Positions 1-9,352 are shown, counted from the first letter of the stretch. The stretch: DNA of 64,000 nucleotides from Carboxylicivirga caseinilyticus (GCA_025499705.1 JAFMVE010000026.1:1-64000), one strand, 5' to 3'. Numbers and translations: made by a program. The notes: generated from the sequence alone by a model not told the origin.

Positions 1-1626
1 TCAATTCAAATCGTCACGCTATTAAAAATCGCTACAAGTACGACTAACAAAGAATTTCAAAGATCGTTTTTTAATCTTAATCGCCCACTAGTGAAAACTG
101 CTAATACAGAAAGAATTGTTAGGGACTTTGTAAAAGAACAGGAAGAAAAAGTAAAGCTACACCAGAGTCTTATCAATGAATCCTACTGGCAAATGGCCCT
201 TCAGGTTCAGAATGAAGATAGTCTTTTAGATTATTTTAGTCTTTTATTACAACAACATTCCATTTATCAGGAATTACAGTCATGTAAAGAACCTCTATTT
301 AATGATTTTTCAGATTTTGAGTTTCTAAAAAAGGTAAGAGAGTCAGGTGTTTTAAAAGATAAACTACTTCTTAAACAAGTTGATGAATTATGGAAGTTAT
401 TTCTTGCTTCACAATTAGGATATAATAAAATAGAAGAACAGCGAGCAGATATACTCAAACAATTATTTGAATTAAACCAAAGAACTCAAAAGGCCTGGAG
501 AAAGAATGATTCTCTTTGGATGTATTATCAATCAAATATATTAAATCTGCATTCAGGGTTGAAAAAACTGGTTTTGTCATCAAATGATTTTGCTACTCAA
601 ATGGGCTATAATAATTACTTCTCTTTAATTCTTGAAGAAAGTAAGATGAATGAGCTGTCTTGGACAAATATGATAGCATCAATTGACAGTATAACGCGAT
701 CAGATTACATAGTAATGAAAAAAGAGTCAGAGAAATTTCTTTGTGACAGTTTAGGTTTAAAAAGAAATGTACTGACATTTAAACATTATGATCTGTTATT
801 TAAACAATGCAGGTGGCCAATAAATTGGCATAAAAGTATTAGTGTGGATGAATTAAAAAATCAAACCAATAAACTTTTTCTTTCATATGGATTAGACCTA
901 AAGCACTATGTTGATAAGAGTAATATCTATTTGGCAAAGAACGACTCAGTTGGTCGTTCAATCGTTCTTAACTGTGATAATTTCTATGATATAAGATGCT
1001 GTTATGCTTCATACAATACTGAACTTGATAAGGTCTTATTTATGACAGAACTTGGTGAGGTTGCAGCTTCTGCAATTATTGATGAAAGTGTACCCTATTT
1101 CTTGAGAGGACCTAACCATGTAGTTGAGAGCGTAATGCGAAATTTATGGGGTAATTTACCATATATTTCTGCAGATGCCCGGCGGGTATTGCATCTAAAT
1201 AAGCCTGAATTCCAAATTGCATTTAGTACAGATCATTCATGGTATTTATACAGATTAAGATATCTTTTGGTTATTGCTCAAATGGAACATGAAGTTTTGG
1301 ATAATCCTGACCAGAATTTTACAAAATTGTATTGGAGTTTAGTTGAAAAATATATGCTTATTAAAGTGCCGGAAAGACTCCAAGATGACTACTGGGTCAA
1401 TGATCGTAATCTCATGTTAATGGATGGATCAGTTCAATACGAATTGATGGGAGCAATTCTCGCCGGGCATATTTGGCATACTATGACAAACGAAGAGGAT
1501 GAGAAATTGATCGAATTACTTTGGTATTCGGCAAGTGATATTGACATGTATAACAAGATTGAGGCATTAACGAAGGAGACTATTAATCCAGCATTTATTA
1601 AAGGACTTTATACAGAGGAGGGATGA
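1..1626 (+). CDS. Degenerate M2-family (ACE-like) peptidase homologue, 5'-partial
   Basis: The reading frame is open to the left edge. The first internal start is a GTG at 91 with no visible ribosome site, so the real start is probably upstream. The protein resembles M2 peptidyl-dipeptidases along its length: an N-terminal helix (FVKEQEEKV), and a late segment YWSLVEKY that matches the family's WWSLRLKY region. The zinc site is broken. Where M2 enzymes have HEMGH it reads TELGE (T319-E323, counted from the GTG), so both His ligands are lost; the Glu ligand of the later HEAIGD motif seems kept (E346). The C-terminal His-containing substrate motif is also absent. By family logic it cannot be a zinc peptidase; I infer a binding or sensing role. 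It ends two bases before a LytS-type kinase, so the three genes look like one operon. Confidence 0.7.
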   Translation, partial: SIQIVTLLKIATSTTNKEFQRSFFNLNRPLVKTANTERIVRDFVKEQEEKVKLHQSLINESYWQMALQVQNEDSLLDYFSLLLQQHSIYQELQSCKEPLFNDFSDFEFLKKVRESGVLKDKLLLKQVDELWKLFLASQLGYNKIEEQRADILKQLFELNQRTQKAWRKNDSLWMYYQSNILNLHSGLKKLVLSSNDFATQMGYNNYFSLILEESKMNELSWTNMIASIDSITRSDYIVMKKESEKFLCDSLGLKRNVLTFKHYDLLFKQCRWPINWHKSISVDELKNQTNKLFLSYGLDLKHYVDKSNIYLAKNDSVGRSIVLNCDNFYDIRCCYASYNTELDKVLFMTELGEVAASAIIDESVPYFLRGPNHVVESVMRNLWGNLPYISADARRVLHLNKPEFQIAFSTDHSWYLYRLRYLLVIAQMEHEVLDNPDQNFTKLYWSLVEKYMLIKVPERLQDDYWVNDRNLMLMDGSVQYELMGAILAGHIWHTMTNEEDEKLIELLWYSASDIDMYNKIEALTKETINPAFIKGLYTEEG

Positions 1627-1627
1627 T

Positions 1628-2713
1628 ATGGGAAATATAAAGTTTCATTTTCAGTTTTGGGTAGTTTACATCACATTAATTGCGGCTCTTGTCAGTCTTG
1701 AAGGAAGTTTTCCATTTACTTTTTATTGGATGCATTTCTTATTGGATTTACCCGCAATTGCAATTTGTGCTTATCCTTTAACCTATTGGATTTATTTATT
1801 ATATGGTTCTAAAAATATTTATTTATTAGGAGGTTTGGCTTTGTTCTTTTTAATCATTGCCAGTATTCTAAAGCTTTTTACAACTTATTACTTATTCTAC
1901 AATATTTATTTGCCAAATGAATTGGCTCCGGATAATCTTTTTTCCTTGGAGCAGTTTGCAAGAAACCTGTTTTGGGTTGCTTTACCTTCAGCTTTATTGT
2001 TGTTATTCAGGTTAAATAAAAGTTGGATTTTTCTGCAGAATGAGCGATCTGAACTCCTAAGGTATCGTTTAGAGGCAGAATTGCAGATGCTTAAATCACA
2101 ATTGAATCCGCATTTTCTGTTTAATGTGCTAAATAACTTGTATGCTCTTGCATTAATCAAGTCAGAGAAAACACCTAATCTGATAGCACGACTGTCAAAT
2201 TTATTCGAGTATATGCTTTATCAAAGCAATAAATCGGTTGTGACCTTAGGAGAAGAATTAGAATTAATAAAAACATATATTGAACTACAGGAAATGAAAT
2301 ATGGAAACAGGTTAAAAGTATCTGTTAAATATGATAAGCATGCTGTTAATTTAAAGGTAGCTCCTCTATTGTTATTTCCTTTTGTTGAAAATTGCTATAA
2401 GCATGGTTGCAGTAATGACCCCATTAATCCTAAAATTAGTATTGAAATTCAAACGAATGGGGATCGAATTGATTATTTTATAGAAAATACAAAACCTGGT
2501 AATACCAATTCAAATAGTCCGAATCAAAAACACGGATTAGGAATAAAAAATACAATCAAACGATTACAAATACTTTACCCAAATAAACATAGTCTTGATA
2601 TCAAAGATGACGAATTTTCTTACAAGGTTCATCTTAGTTTAATCGGGAATCCGTTAAATGAAAGAAAAATTGACAAAAATGTTATTTGGGATACAAACCT
2701 GGCACTAAATTGA
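1628..2713 (+). CDS. LytS/YehU-type sensor histidine kinase
   Basis: A 361-residue membrane histidine kinase of the His_kinase (LytS/AgrC-like) class. Four hydrophobic segments fill roughly residues 8-27, 33-60, 65-92 and 115-137. A short linker (about 138-155) leads to the phosphoacceptor motif QLNPHFLFNVLNNLY, with His162 as the likely phosphorylated residue. The ATP-binding part follows, with the N-box PFVENCYKHG and the glycine-rich KHGLGIKN. There is no periplasmic sensor domain, so input would come through the membrane part or a partner protein. It starts just after the M2-like gene and is followed six bases later by a LytTR regulator, its evident partner. The signal is unknown; the linked peptidase-like protein is a candidate. 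Confidence 0.9.
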   Translation: MGNIKFHFQFWVVYITLIAALVSLEGSFPFTFYWMHFLLDLPAIAICAYPLTYWIYLLYGSKNIYLLGGLALFFLIIASILKLFTTYYLFYNIYLPNELAPDNLFSLEQFARNLFWVALPSALLLLFRLNKSWIFLQNERSELLRYRLEAELQMLKSQLNPHFLFNVLNNLYALALIKSEKTPNLIARLSNLFEYMLYQSNKSVVTLGEELELIKTYIELQEMKYGNRLKVSVKYDKHAVNLKVAPLLLFPFVENCYKHGCSNDPINPKISIEIQTNGDRIDYFIENTKPGNTNSNSPNQKHGLGIKNTIKRLQILYPNKHSLDIKDDEFSYKVHLSLIGNPLNERKIDKNVIWDTNLALN

Positions 2714-2719
2714 GATATA

Positions 2720-3439
2720 ATGAAAACTTTGTGTTTAGTAGTTGATGATGAGCCATTGGCACGACAATTAATACGTGAACATATTGGTAAGATACCTGGT
2801 TTTGAATTATCAGGTGAATGTAGTTCTGCGATGGAAGCAATGGCCTTTTTAAGAGAAGAGCGTGTTGATCTAATTTTTTTAGATATTCAGATGCCTCAAA
2901 TAACAGGTCTGGATTTTTTAAGAACCATCGTAAAAAGACCCAAAGTTATTATTACTTCAGCCTATCGAGACTATGCTTTGGAAGGATTTGATTTGGATGT
3001 TATCGATTATCTTTTGAAACCAATCACTTTTGATCGTTTCTTTAAATCGATTACCAGGTATTGTCAATCAAATCAACCTGGTACATTAAATGAAGTTATA
3101 GTAAATGATAAATCTGCTCAGAACTTTTTATATGTTCGGGAAAACAAGCGATTTGTTAAAGTTGTGTATGATGATGTGCTTTATGTTGAAGGGTTTAGTG
3201 AATATGTAAAGATATATACTACCGAAAAGAGAGTAATAACAAAGCTATCGCTTTCATGGATGGAAGATCAGCTTCCTGAAGATAAATTTATTCGTATTCA
3301 TAAATCATATATAGTGGCTTTAAATAAAATTGATGCCTTTACTTCCGGTTCAATTGAAATAGGAAGTAAAAAATTACCAATAGGTAGAAGTTTCAAGTTT
3401 AGTGTAGCTCATGTTCTTAATTTGGGAGTGGTGCAGTAA
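2720..3439 (+). CDS. LytTR-family response regulator
   Basis: A 239-residue two-domain regulator. Residues 1-120 form a receiver domain with the acidic pair DD (9-10), the phosphoacceptor Asp55 in LIFLDIQMP and the conserved Lys in YLLKPI. Residues about 135-235 form a LytTR DNA-binding domain (FLYVRENKRFVKV, then FIRIHKSYIVAL and the closing IGRSF). It should act as a transcription factor phosphorylated by the kinase encoded directly upstream. Its targets are not visible; LytTR regulators often control their own operon or neighbouring surface genes. No terminator is obvious in the 98 bases before folP. Confidence 0.93.
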   Translation: MKTLCLVVDDEPLARQLIREHIGKIPGFELSGECSSAMEAMAFLREERVDLIFLDIQMPQITGLDFLRTIVKRPKVIITSAYRDYALEGFDLDVIDYLLKPITFDRFFKSITRYCQSNQPGTLNEVIVNDKSAQNFLYVRENKRFVKVVYDDVLYVEGFSEYVKIYTTEKRVITKLSLSWMEDQLPEDKFIRIHKSYIVALNKIDAFTSGSIEIGSKKLPIGRSFKFSVAHVLNLGVVQ

Positions 3440-3537
3440 TAAAGATAGTTTGGAGTTGTTGTGAATATTAAAAGTAAATTGGCTTATTTTGTACTTACTC
3501 ATTAAAAGCAAAGTATCCAATTTCATTTATTGGCAAC

Positions 3538-4386
3538 ATGACTAATCTTAAAGGAAAAACAATAAACCTAAAAGGACAATTATATAACTGGGATATTCCA
3601 ATGGTAATGGGTATCCTTAATATTACACCCGATTCGTTTTTTGATGGAGGCCAATATCAGCATAAGGTTGATATTCTTCATCGTTGTGAACAAATTTTAA
3701 AAGAAGGAGCTCAGATAATCGATATTGGAGCTTATTCAACCAGACCAGGGGCAGAGAATATATCGGAAGCAGAAGAACTTAAACGACTTACGACCTCATT
3801 AGAATGGATAAGAAAAGAATTTCCGGATATTATTATTTCAGTTGATACATTTCGATCGTTTGTAGCAGAAAAAGTTGTTTGTGATTTTGAAGTAGATATC
3901 ATTAATGATATAGCTGCAGGTGAGCTTGATCAAAAAATGTTTAAGACTATTGCCCGTTTAGGGGTTTCTTATATCATGATGCATATGAAAGGAACACCTC
4001 AGAATATGCAGGAGAATCCACAATTTACGAACCTCATTCAGGAGGTGAGTTCTTATTTTTCCAGAAAGGTTGAAGAACTAACATGGCTTGGTGCAAACGA
4101 CATAATTATAGATCCTGGGTTTGGATTTGGAAAAACGCTGGATCATAATTATCAGTTGCTGCGCGAATTAAAGCAATTTCAGCTTTTTGAATTACCTGTT
4201 TTGGTTGGAGTTTCCCGTAAGTCAATGATTTATAAGTTACTTGAGTTAGATGCTGCACATGCATTAAATGGTACATCTGTTATAAATACAATAGCTTTAT
4301 TAAATGGAGCCAATATTTTACGAGTACATGATGTGAAAGAAGCGGTGGAATGTGTTAAATTAGTGCAGCAACTTCAAAATGCTTAA
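3538..4386 (+). CDS. folP: Dihydropteroate synthase
   Basis: A 282-residue TIM-barrel enzyme that joins p-aminobenzoate to 6-hydroxymethyl-dihydropterin diphosphate in folate synthesis, and is the target of sulfonamides. Visible hallmarks are MGILNITPDSFFDGG (about 24-38, pterin and phosphate site), DIGAYSTRPGA (62-72), the VDTF strand, DPGFGFGK (phosphate loop) and GVSRKSM near residue 230. Length and motif order are normal. Six bases separate it from cdaA, and the folP-cdaA pairing suggests one transcript. Confidence 0.97.
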   Translation: MTNLKGKTINLKGQLYNWDIPMVMGILNITPDSFFDGGQYQHKVDILHRCEQILKEGAQIIDIGAYSTRPGAENISEAEELKRLTTSLEWIRKEFPDIIISVDTFRSFVAEKVVCDFEVDIINDIAAGELDQKMFKTIARLGVSYIMMHMKGTPQNMQENPQFTNLIQEVSSYFSRKVEELTWLGANDIIIDPGFGFGKTLDHNYQLLRELKQFQLFELPVLVGVSRKSMIYKLLELDAAHALNGTSVINTIALLNGANILRVHDVKEAVECVKLVQQLQNA

Positions 4387-4392
4387 GATTAG

Positions 4393-5160
4393 ATGACATT
4401 TTTAGAAATTCGATTAATAGATCTTGTAGATATAGTACTTGTAGCGTACCTGATGTTCCGTATCTATAAACTTATAAAAGGTACAGTTGCACTTAATATC
4501 CTAATCGGAATCTTTGCTTTCGTCTTATTATGGCTGTTAATAAAGGCCTTTAATATGGAATTATCTGCCAGTATTATGGATAATTTCGTAAATGTTGGAG
4601 TATTGGCATTTATTGTTGTGTTTCAACAAGAGATAAGACGATTTCTTATTTTATTGGGATCAAAATATAACCTTTCATCGAAGTTTTCGCTTGATAAAGT
4701 TTTTATGAATGAATCCAAAGGAATGATGGATATTTATAACATACCTGTGGTCAGGGCCTGTGAAAATCTTACCAAGACGAAAACCGGAGCACTAATTGTT
4801 ATCTCAAAAAATTCAGAACTAATTGATTATGTACAAACAGGTGAGTTGATTAATGGGGTTATCTCAACTCAATTGCTCGAAAATATATTCTTTAAAAACA
4901 GTCCTTTACATGATGGTGCTGTAATTATTACCCGAAATAAAATAAAAGCAGCTGGTTGTATTTTGCCGGTATCACAAAACAGGAATTTACCGAAAAAAGT
5001 AGGCTTGCGACACAGGGCTGCCATGGGTATTACTGAGGCAACAGATGCCATGGCAATTGTAGTTTCAGAAGAAACCGGGAGAATTTCATTTTTTAGTAAA
5101 GGACAAATGGAAATGGGCGTTAGTCCTGATGAATTAAAAGAACTTTTATTGAATAATTAA
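4393..5160 (+). CDS. cdaA: Diadenylate cyclase, CdaA type (c-di-AMP synthase)
   Basis: A 255-residue membrane-bound DisA_N-domain protein. Hydrophobic helices lie at about 8-25, 33-52 and 63-80, followed by the cyclase domain. The two defining motifs are intact: DGA at 174-176 (LHDGAVIITR) and RHRAA at 206-210 (GLRHRAAMGITE). The enzyme condenses two ATP into cyclic di-AMP, which controls potassium and osmolyte balance and envelope integrity in bacteria that use it. No CdaR-like regulator gene is next to it. It follows folP by six bases. No c-di-AMP phosphodiesterase is in the window. Confidence 0.95.
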   Translation: MTFLEIRLIDLVDIVLVAYLMFRIYKLIKGTVALNILIGIFAFVLLWLLIKAFNMELSASIMDNFVNVGVLAFIVVFQQEIRRFLILLGSKYNLSSKFSLDKVFMNESKGMMDIYNIPVVRACENLTKTKTGALIVISKNSELIDYVQTGELINGVISTQLLENIFFKNSPLHDGAVIITRNKIKAAGCILPVSQNRNLPKKVGLRHRAAMGITEATDAMAIVVSEETGRISFFSKGQMEMGVSPDELKELLLNN

Positions 5161-5195
5161 CGTAAGGCTAATTAATTGATACAATACTGGGTTTA

Positions 5196-6062
5196 ATGAA
5201 GGTGAAAGATAAAATAGCAATTAGTGGAGCTACCGGCTTTATTGGCAAAGAATTAGTTAGTTTTCTTGAGAAAAATGGCTATGAGGTTGTGAAATTGAGT
5301 CGTGAACTATTGCATGAACCTTCAGAATTAACAAAGGCGATAAATGGATCAGACGCTGTAATTAACCTGGCCGGTCATAGTATTGCAGGCAGATGGAATG
5401 AGAAAGTGAAGAAGAAAATTCTTTACAGTCGTTTGAATGTAACACGAAGAATAGTTGATGCAATAGAAGCAGCAGTTGATAAGCCCAATGTTGTTATTTC
5501 AGCTTCTGCAGTTGGAATCTATGATACTTTTGAAGTTCATGATGAATTCTCAACAAATTATGCGAATGATTTTCTGGGTGAAGTTTGTCAGAAATGGGAA
5601 GAAGAAGCTTTGCGATTAGGTCATTCAAAGGATGTTCGTCTTTGTTTAGTTCGTTTGGGAGCCGTGTTGGGTAAAAGTGGAGGAGCATTTCCAAAATTAG
5701 TGAAGCCATTCAAATTTGGTTTAGGTGCGTCAATGGGAGACGGCCATCAGGTATTTCCAATAATTCACATTCAGGATGTATTAAGTAGTATTTGGTATTT
5801 ACTGAAAAGAGAAGCGTCAGGAGGTATTTATAACCTGGTTGCCCCTGAAATGATATCTAACCTTGAATTCAGTGTAGCATTAGCAGAAAAACTAAAACGC
5901 CCTCTTTGGCTGAAATTACCCGAATTTCTATTGAAGTTGTTATTAGGAGAGGGTGCTGTTATTTTATTGGAAGGACAGAAGGTTATACCTAAAAGAATGT
6001 TAAAGGATGATTTTCATTTTTCTTTTCCAACGCTGGAATCAATGCTTGACGATCTTTGTTAA
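5196..6062 (+). CDS. TIGR01777-family NAD(P)-dependent epimerase/SDR protein
   Basis: A 288-residue extended SDR (Rossmann) protein of the YfcH/SulA-like TIGR01777 family. The nucleotide-binding motif SGATGFIGKEL is at about 9-19. NLAGHSIAGRWNEKVKK is typical of the family, as are RLGAVLGKSGGAFPK and GDGHQVFPIIHIQD. The C-terminal DUF1731-like tail (LKRPLWLKLPEFLLKLLLGE) is present. The substrate is unknown across the family. The gene is 35 bases after cdaA on the same strand and converges on xerD, with a shared hairpin in between. Confidence 0.9.
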   Translation: MKVKDKIAISGATGFIGKELVSFLEKNGYEVVKLSRELLHEPSELTKAINGSDAVINLAGHSIAGRWNEKVKKKILYSRLNVTRRIVDAIEAAVDKPNVVISASAVGIYDTFEVHDEFSTNYANDFLGEVCQKWEEEALRLGHSKDVRLCLVRLGAVLGKSGGAFPKLVKPFKFGLGASMGDGHQVFPIIHIQDVLSSIWYLLKREASGGIYNLVAPEMISNLEFSVALAEKLKRPLWLKLPEFLLKLLLGEGAVILLEGQKVIPKRMLKDDFHFSFPTLESMLDDLC

Positions 6063-6090
6063 AACCATCAACAATCTATACAGCATAAAA

Positions 6091-6120
6091 AAGGGCTATC
6101 TTTTCAGATAACCCATTATT
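6091..6120 (-). terminator. Intrinsic terminator of xerD
   Basis: Read on the minus strand, GGGTTATC (6114-6107) pairs with GATAGCCC (6100-6093) with one G-U pair, around a six-base loop, and is followed by a T6 tract. It lies just past the xerD stop. On the plus strand the same hairpin has only a weak T-rich tail, so it may also slow transcripts from the epimerase gene. Confidence 0.8.
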
Positions 6121-6135
6121 CAGTTTTGTTTTTTA

Positions 6136-7035
6136 TTACGATCTTGGATGAAATTGTATTAAAGTATTCTTTAAATACTCTTTATCAAGATGAGTGTAAA
6201 TCTCAGTAGTAATAATAGATTCGTGACCTAACATTTCCTGAACAGCTCTTAAATTAGCACCACCATCAATTAAATGTGTAGCAAACGAATGACGGAAAGT
6301 GTGCGGACTAATGTTTTTCTCAAAACCTAACTTTTTAGTAAGGTTTTTGATGATTGTAAAAATCATTACCCTTGATAATTTCTTTCCTCTTCTATTTAGG
6401 AATAGAATATCTTCGTCATCATGATTTATCTTAAGATTACGACGATATTCACTCAGGTAAAGATTAATTTCTTTAATTGCCTTAGTACTGATTGGAACTA
6501 ATCTTTCTTTGTTTCCTTTTCCTTCAATTTTAATAAAACCTGATTCGAAGAAAAGATTTGAGATTTTAAGGTCAATTAATTCTGAAACACGAAGACCACA
6601 GCTATACAAAGTTTCCAAAATAGCTTTGTTACGTTGTCCTTCTGGTTTCTTGGTGTCTACAGCACTGATGATAGAATCAATTTCCTGAACAGAAAGAATA
6701 TCTGGTAATTTTCTTCCAATTTTAGGTGATTCTAATAATGCAGTTGGATCTTTTTCTACTTTCTCTTCAATTAAAAGAAATTTATAGAAAGATTTAATGC
6801 CACTGATTACCCGGGCTTGAGTTCTTGGACTGATCCCCCTATTACCAATCCATTCCATCATTTCTTTAAGGTCTGCAAGAATGATATCTTCAGGACCTTT
6901 TTTCAACTTCTTATCTTCAAGGAAGGTCACCAGCTTGGTGAGGTCAGTCACATAAGCGTGAATGGAGTTTTCCGATAAACCTTTCTCGATTTTAAGATAG
7001 TTGCGAAACTCATTAATTTCTGATTCCCAATTCAT
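6136..7035 (-). CDS. xerD: Tyrosine recombinase XerD
   Basis: A 299-residue tyrosine recombinase with the SAM-like N-terminal domain (1-90) and the catalytic domain (110-295). All catalytic residues are visible: R149 in SCGLRVSEL, K173 in EGKGNKERLVP, H245 and R248 in HTFRHSFATHL, H271 in LGHESI and the nucleophile Y280 in TTEIYTHL. Length and sequence fit the housekeeping XerD, which resolves chromosome dimers at dif with XerC and FtsK. There are no flanking att repeats or phage genes, so it is not a mobile-element integrase. Its terminator is downstream. Confidence 0.95.
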   Translation of the reverse strand: MNWESEINEFRNYLKIEKGLSENSIHAYVTDLTKLVTFLEDKKLKKGPEDIILADLKEMMEWIGNRGISPRTQARVISGIKSFYKFLLIEEKVEKDPTALLESPKIGRKLPDILSVQEIDSIISAVDTKKPEGQRNKAILETLYSCGLRVSELIDLKISNLFFESGFIKIEGKGNKERLVPISTKAIKEINLYLSEYRRNLKINHDDEDILFLNRRGKKLSRVMIFTIIKNLTKKLGFEKNISPHTFRHSFATHLIDGGANLRAVQEMLGHESIITTEIYTHLDKEYLKNTLIQFHPRS

Positions 7036-7191
7036 AATTTTTTAAGTTTATTACAGTTTCCCAATTGTAAGTATAACCAAAAATAAATATTACAGTAACA
7101 AAGATCAAATATTTTACTAAAAATTACTATTATAAATATTAAAAACTGTTATTGTTAGGTGTTTTAAGTTTTATATTCCAATAAACAATCG

Positions 7192-7199
7192 TAATTTTG
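7192..7199 (+). promoter_or_regulatory. Putative -7 promoter element for aroQ
   Basis: TAATTTTG matches the Bacteroidota -7 consensus TAnnTTTG and sits 25 bases before the aroQ ATG. The -33 element is weak, so this is a moderate call. Confidence 0.5.
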
Positions 7200-7224
7200 C
7201 GGCATTAATATCAAGAGGTATTAT

Positions 7225-7653
7225 ATGAACATACTTATAATTAATGGTCCAAATCTTAATTTATTAGGCAAACGAGAGCCTGGTATATATGGATCGGATA
7301 CTTTTGAAGATTATTTTAATATTCTTCTTGAGAAATTTAATGGTGTTGATTTAGAATATTTTCAATCTAATCATGAAGGCGAAATTATCGACAAGCTTCA
7401 TGAAAAGGGATTTGAAATTGACGGTATTGTTTTAAATGCTGGTGCGTTTACACATACGTCATTAGCAATTGCCGATGCCATTTCTGCCATTAAAAGTCCG
7501 GTTGTTGAAGTACATATTAGTAATGTATTTAAAAGAGAGGCAGTAAGGCATCATTCATTTATAAGTCCGGTATGTATGGGAAGTATATCAGGCTTTGGTC
7601 TTGATTCATATCGTTTAGGAGTTGAGGCTTTATTGAGTATTAAATCAAAATAA
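7225..7653 (+). CDS. aroQ: Type II 3-dehydroquinate dehydratase
   Basis: A 142-residue type II dehydroquinase, which dehydrates 3-dehydroquinate to 3-dehydroshikimate in the shikimate pathway. Motifs are complete: NGPNLNLLGKREPGIYG (7-23) with the catalytic Arg17 and Tyr22, SNHEGEIIDKLHE (48-60), NAGAFTHTS (71-79), and VEVHISN with the catalytic His97. A TAnnTTTG box lies just upstream. The gene stands alone rather than with other aro genes and is followed by pyk after about 105 bases. Confidence 0.97.
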   Translation: MNILIINGPNLNLLGKREPGIYGSDTFEDYFNILLEKFNGVDLEYFQSNHEGEIIDKLHEKGFEIDGIVLNAGAFTHTSLAIADAISAIKSPVVEVHISNVFKREAVRHHSFISPVCMGSISGFGLDSYRLGVEALLSIKSK

Positions 7654-7757
7654 TTGTTACAATTAAATATAGAATTTTATTAATTTTTTGGATCGAGCAG
7701 GGGAAGGGCTGGATTCAATATGTTTAAATAGTTGCATACCTCCAGAAAAATTTAATT

Positions 7758-9185
7758 ATGAAGAAGTTTACGAAAATTGTTGCTACAATTTCAGATCGTG
7801 ATTGCGAAGTTGACTTTTTAAAGCAGTTGTATAAGGCTGGGATGAACGTTGTTCGTTTGAATACCGCTCACCAGGACTTCGAAGGTGTTAAAAAAGTAGT
7901 TGATAATGTGAGAGCTGTTTCTGACAAAATCGCTATTTTGATTGACACTAAAGGCCCGGAAATTAGAACTTCAAAATGTGAAGGTAACCTCAAGTTTAAA
8001 ACGGGTGATGTTGTTAAGGTTAAAGGCGGAATTGAAAATGAATCGTCTAAAGAATGTATCTATGTAAGCTACGAAAGCTTTGTTCAGGATGTACCTGTTG
8101 ATGGTGATATCTTGATTGATGATGGTGAAGTAGCTCTTAAAGTTAATGCAAAAGAAGGTGATGCATTGGTTTGTACTATTACCAATGATGGTGAAGTTGG
8201 AAGTCGTAAGAGTGTGAACGTTCCAGGTGTTCGTATTAACTTACCTTCCGTTACTGAAAAAGACAGAAATTTCATTAAGTATGCAGCTGAGATCGGAATT
8301 GACTTTGTAGCACACTCTTTTGTTCGTAATAAGGAAGATGTTTTAGAAGTTCAGTCTATTCTTGATGAGAAGAACAGCCCGATGAAAATTATTGCTAAGA
8401 TTGAGAATCAGGAAGGTGTTGAAAACCTAGAGGAGATCTTAGAGCATGTTCACGGTATCATGGTTGCTCGTGGAGATTTAGGTATTGAAGTTGCTCAGGA
8501 AAAAATTCCTGGAATTCAGCGTCAAATGATTCGTGCTTGTGTTGAGGCTAAAAAACCGGTTATTGTGGCAACTCAGATGTTACACACAATGATTAAGAAT
8601 CCTCGTCCAACACGTGCTGAGGTTACAGATGTTGCAAATGCTATCTATCACCGTACTGACGCAATCATGTTAAGTGGTGAAACTGCTTATGGTAGTTATC
8701 CTATTGAGGCTGTTAAAACAATGTCAAAAATTGCCAAAGAGGTTGAAGCTGCCAAAGATTCACGTAACGATATTCCTGTGCCTAAAAACGAAGCTGAAGT
8801 TACAGCTTATTTGGCAGATACTGCAGTTAATGCAAGTAAAACATTGGATATTAAAGCCGTGTTAACTGAAGCTTTAACAGGAAAAACAGCTCGTTATATT
8901 GCTGCTTTCCGAGGAACAGCTCCTGTATACGCATTGAGTCACTCTGCTGAAGTTGGTCGTCAATTAGCTCTTTCATATGGTGTTTATCCTCGTGTTATGG
9001 AAGAAGGTGCTGATAGCAACGATATTCTTAAGAAAACCCTTAAAAAACTAATGAAAAAAGAAGTTTTAGAAGGAAATGATTTGGTTGCCTATTTAGGTGG
9101 AAGTTTAGGATTTGGTGGTGGTACCACTTATCTTGAAATTATCACAGCTGATGCTTTACTTAAGAAAATTGATGGAGCAAAATAA
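7758..9185 (+). CDS. pyk: Pyruvate kinase
   Basis: A 475-residue pyruvate kinase, which transfers phosphate from phosphoenolpyruvate to ADP at the end of glycolysis. Evidence: DTKGPEIRT near residue 55, a B-domain insert at about 70-165, the metal and phosphate site MVARGDLGIEV, ATQML, and MLSGETAYG. The C-terminal domain ends normally with a glycine-rich AYLGGSLGFGGG segment. Codon use is smooth and GC is slightly higher than in neighbouring genes, as expected for high expression. A strong terminator follows. Confidence 0.98.
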   Translation: MKKFTKIVATISDRDCEVDFLKQLYKAGMNVVRLNTAHQDFEGVKKVVDNVRAVSDKIAILIDTKGPEIRTSKCEGNLKFKTGDVVKVKGGIENESSKECIYVSYESFVQDVPVDGDILIDDGEVALKVNAKEGDALVCTITNDGEVGSRKSVNVPGVRINLPSVTEKDRNFIKYAAEIGIDFVAHSFVRNKEDVLEVQSILDEKNSPMKIIAKIENQEGVENLEEILEHVHGIMVARGDLGIEVAQEKIPGIQRQMIRACVEAKKPVIVATQMLHTMIKNPRPTRAEVTDVANAIYHRTDAIMLSGETAYGSYPIEAVKTMSKIAKEVEAAKDSRNDIPVPKNEAEVTAYLADTAVNASKTLDIKAVLTEALTGKTARYIAAFRGTAPVYALSHSAEVGRQLALSYGVYPRVMEEGADSNDILKKTLKKLMKKEVLEGNDLVAYLGGSLGFGGGTTYLEIITADALLKKIDGAK

Positions 9186-9207
9186 TTATCACAGATATTA
9201 AAAGGAG

Positions 9208-9235
9208 CGCCATTCTTACGAATGGCGTTTTTTTT
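9208..9235 (+). terminator. Intrinsic terminator of pyk
   Basis: CGCCATTC (9208-9215) pairs perfectly with GAATGGCG (9220-9227) around a four-base loop and is followed by eight T residues. Confidence 0.95.
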
Positions 9236-9321
9236 GATCATTTTTAAATTTTATAAAAAGCTGATAAGCAGTTGTTGTTGGATTTAGTGAAGTTAATTTT
9301 TTAAATGATTTTGAAAATAGG

Positions 9322-9352
9322 TTTGCATATAAGAAAAGAAGAGTTACCTTTG
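9322..9352 (+). promoter_or_regulatory. Consensus promoter for the tRNA-Asp cluster
   Basis: TTTG at 9322-9325, a 19-base spacer, and TACCTTTG at 9345-9352 match the Bacteroidota -33/-7 promoter exactly. Transcription would start near 9358, giving a leader of about 120 bases before the first tRNA. I see no reading frame in the leader that I would call a gene. Confidence 0.85.

Noticed and set aside
6136-7035. A tyrosine recombinase as a sign of a phage or integrative element
   Set aside because: Its sequence and length are those of housekeeping XerD, with no att-like repeats, tRNA target or phage genes around it.
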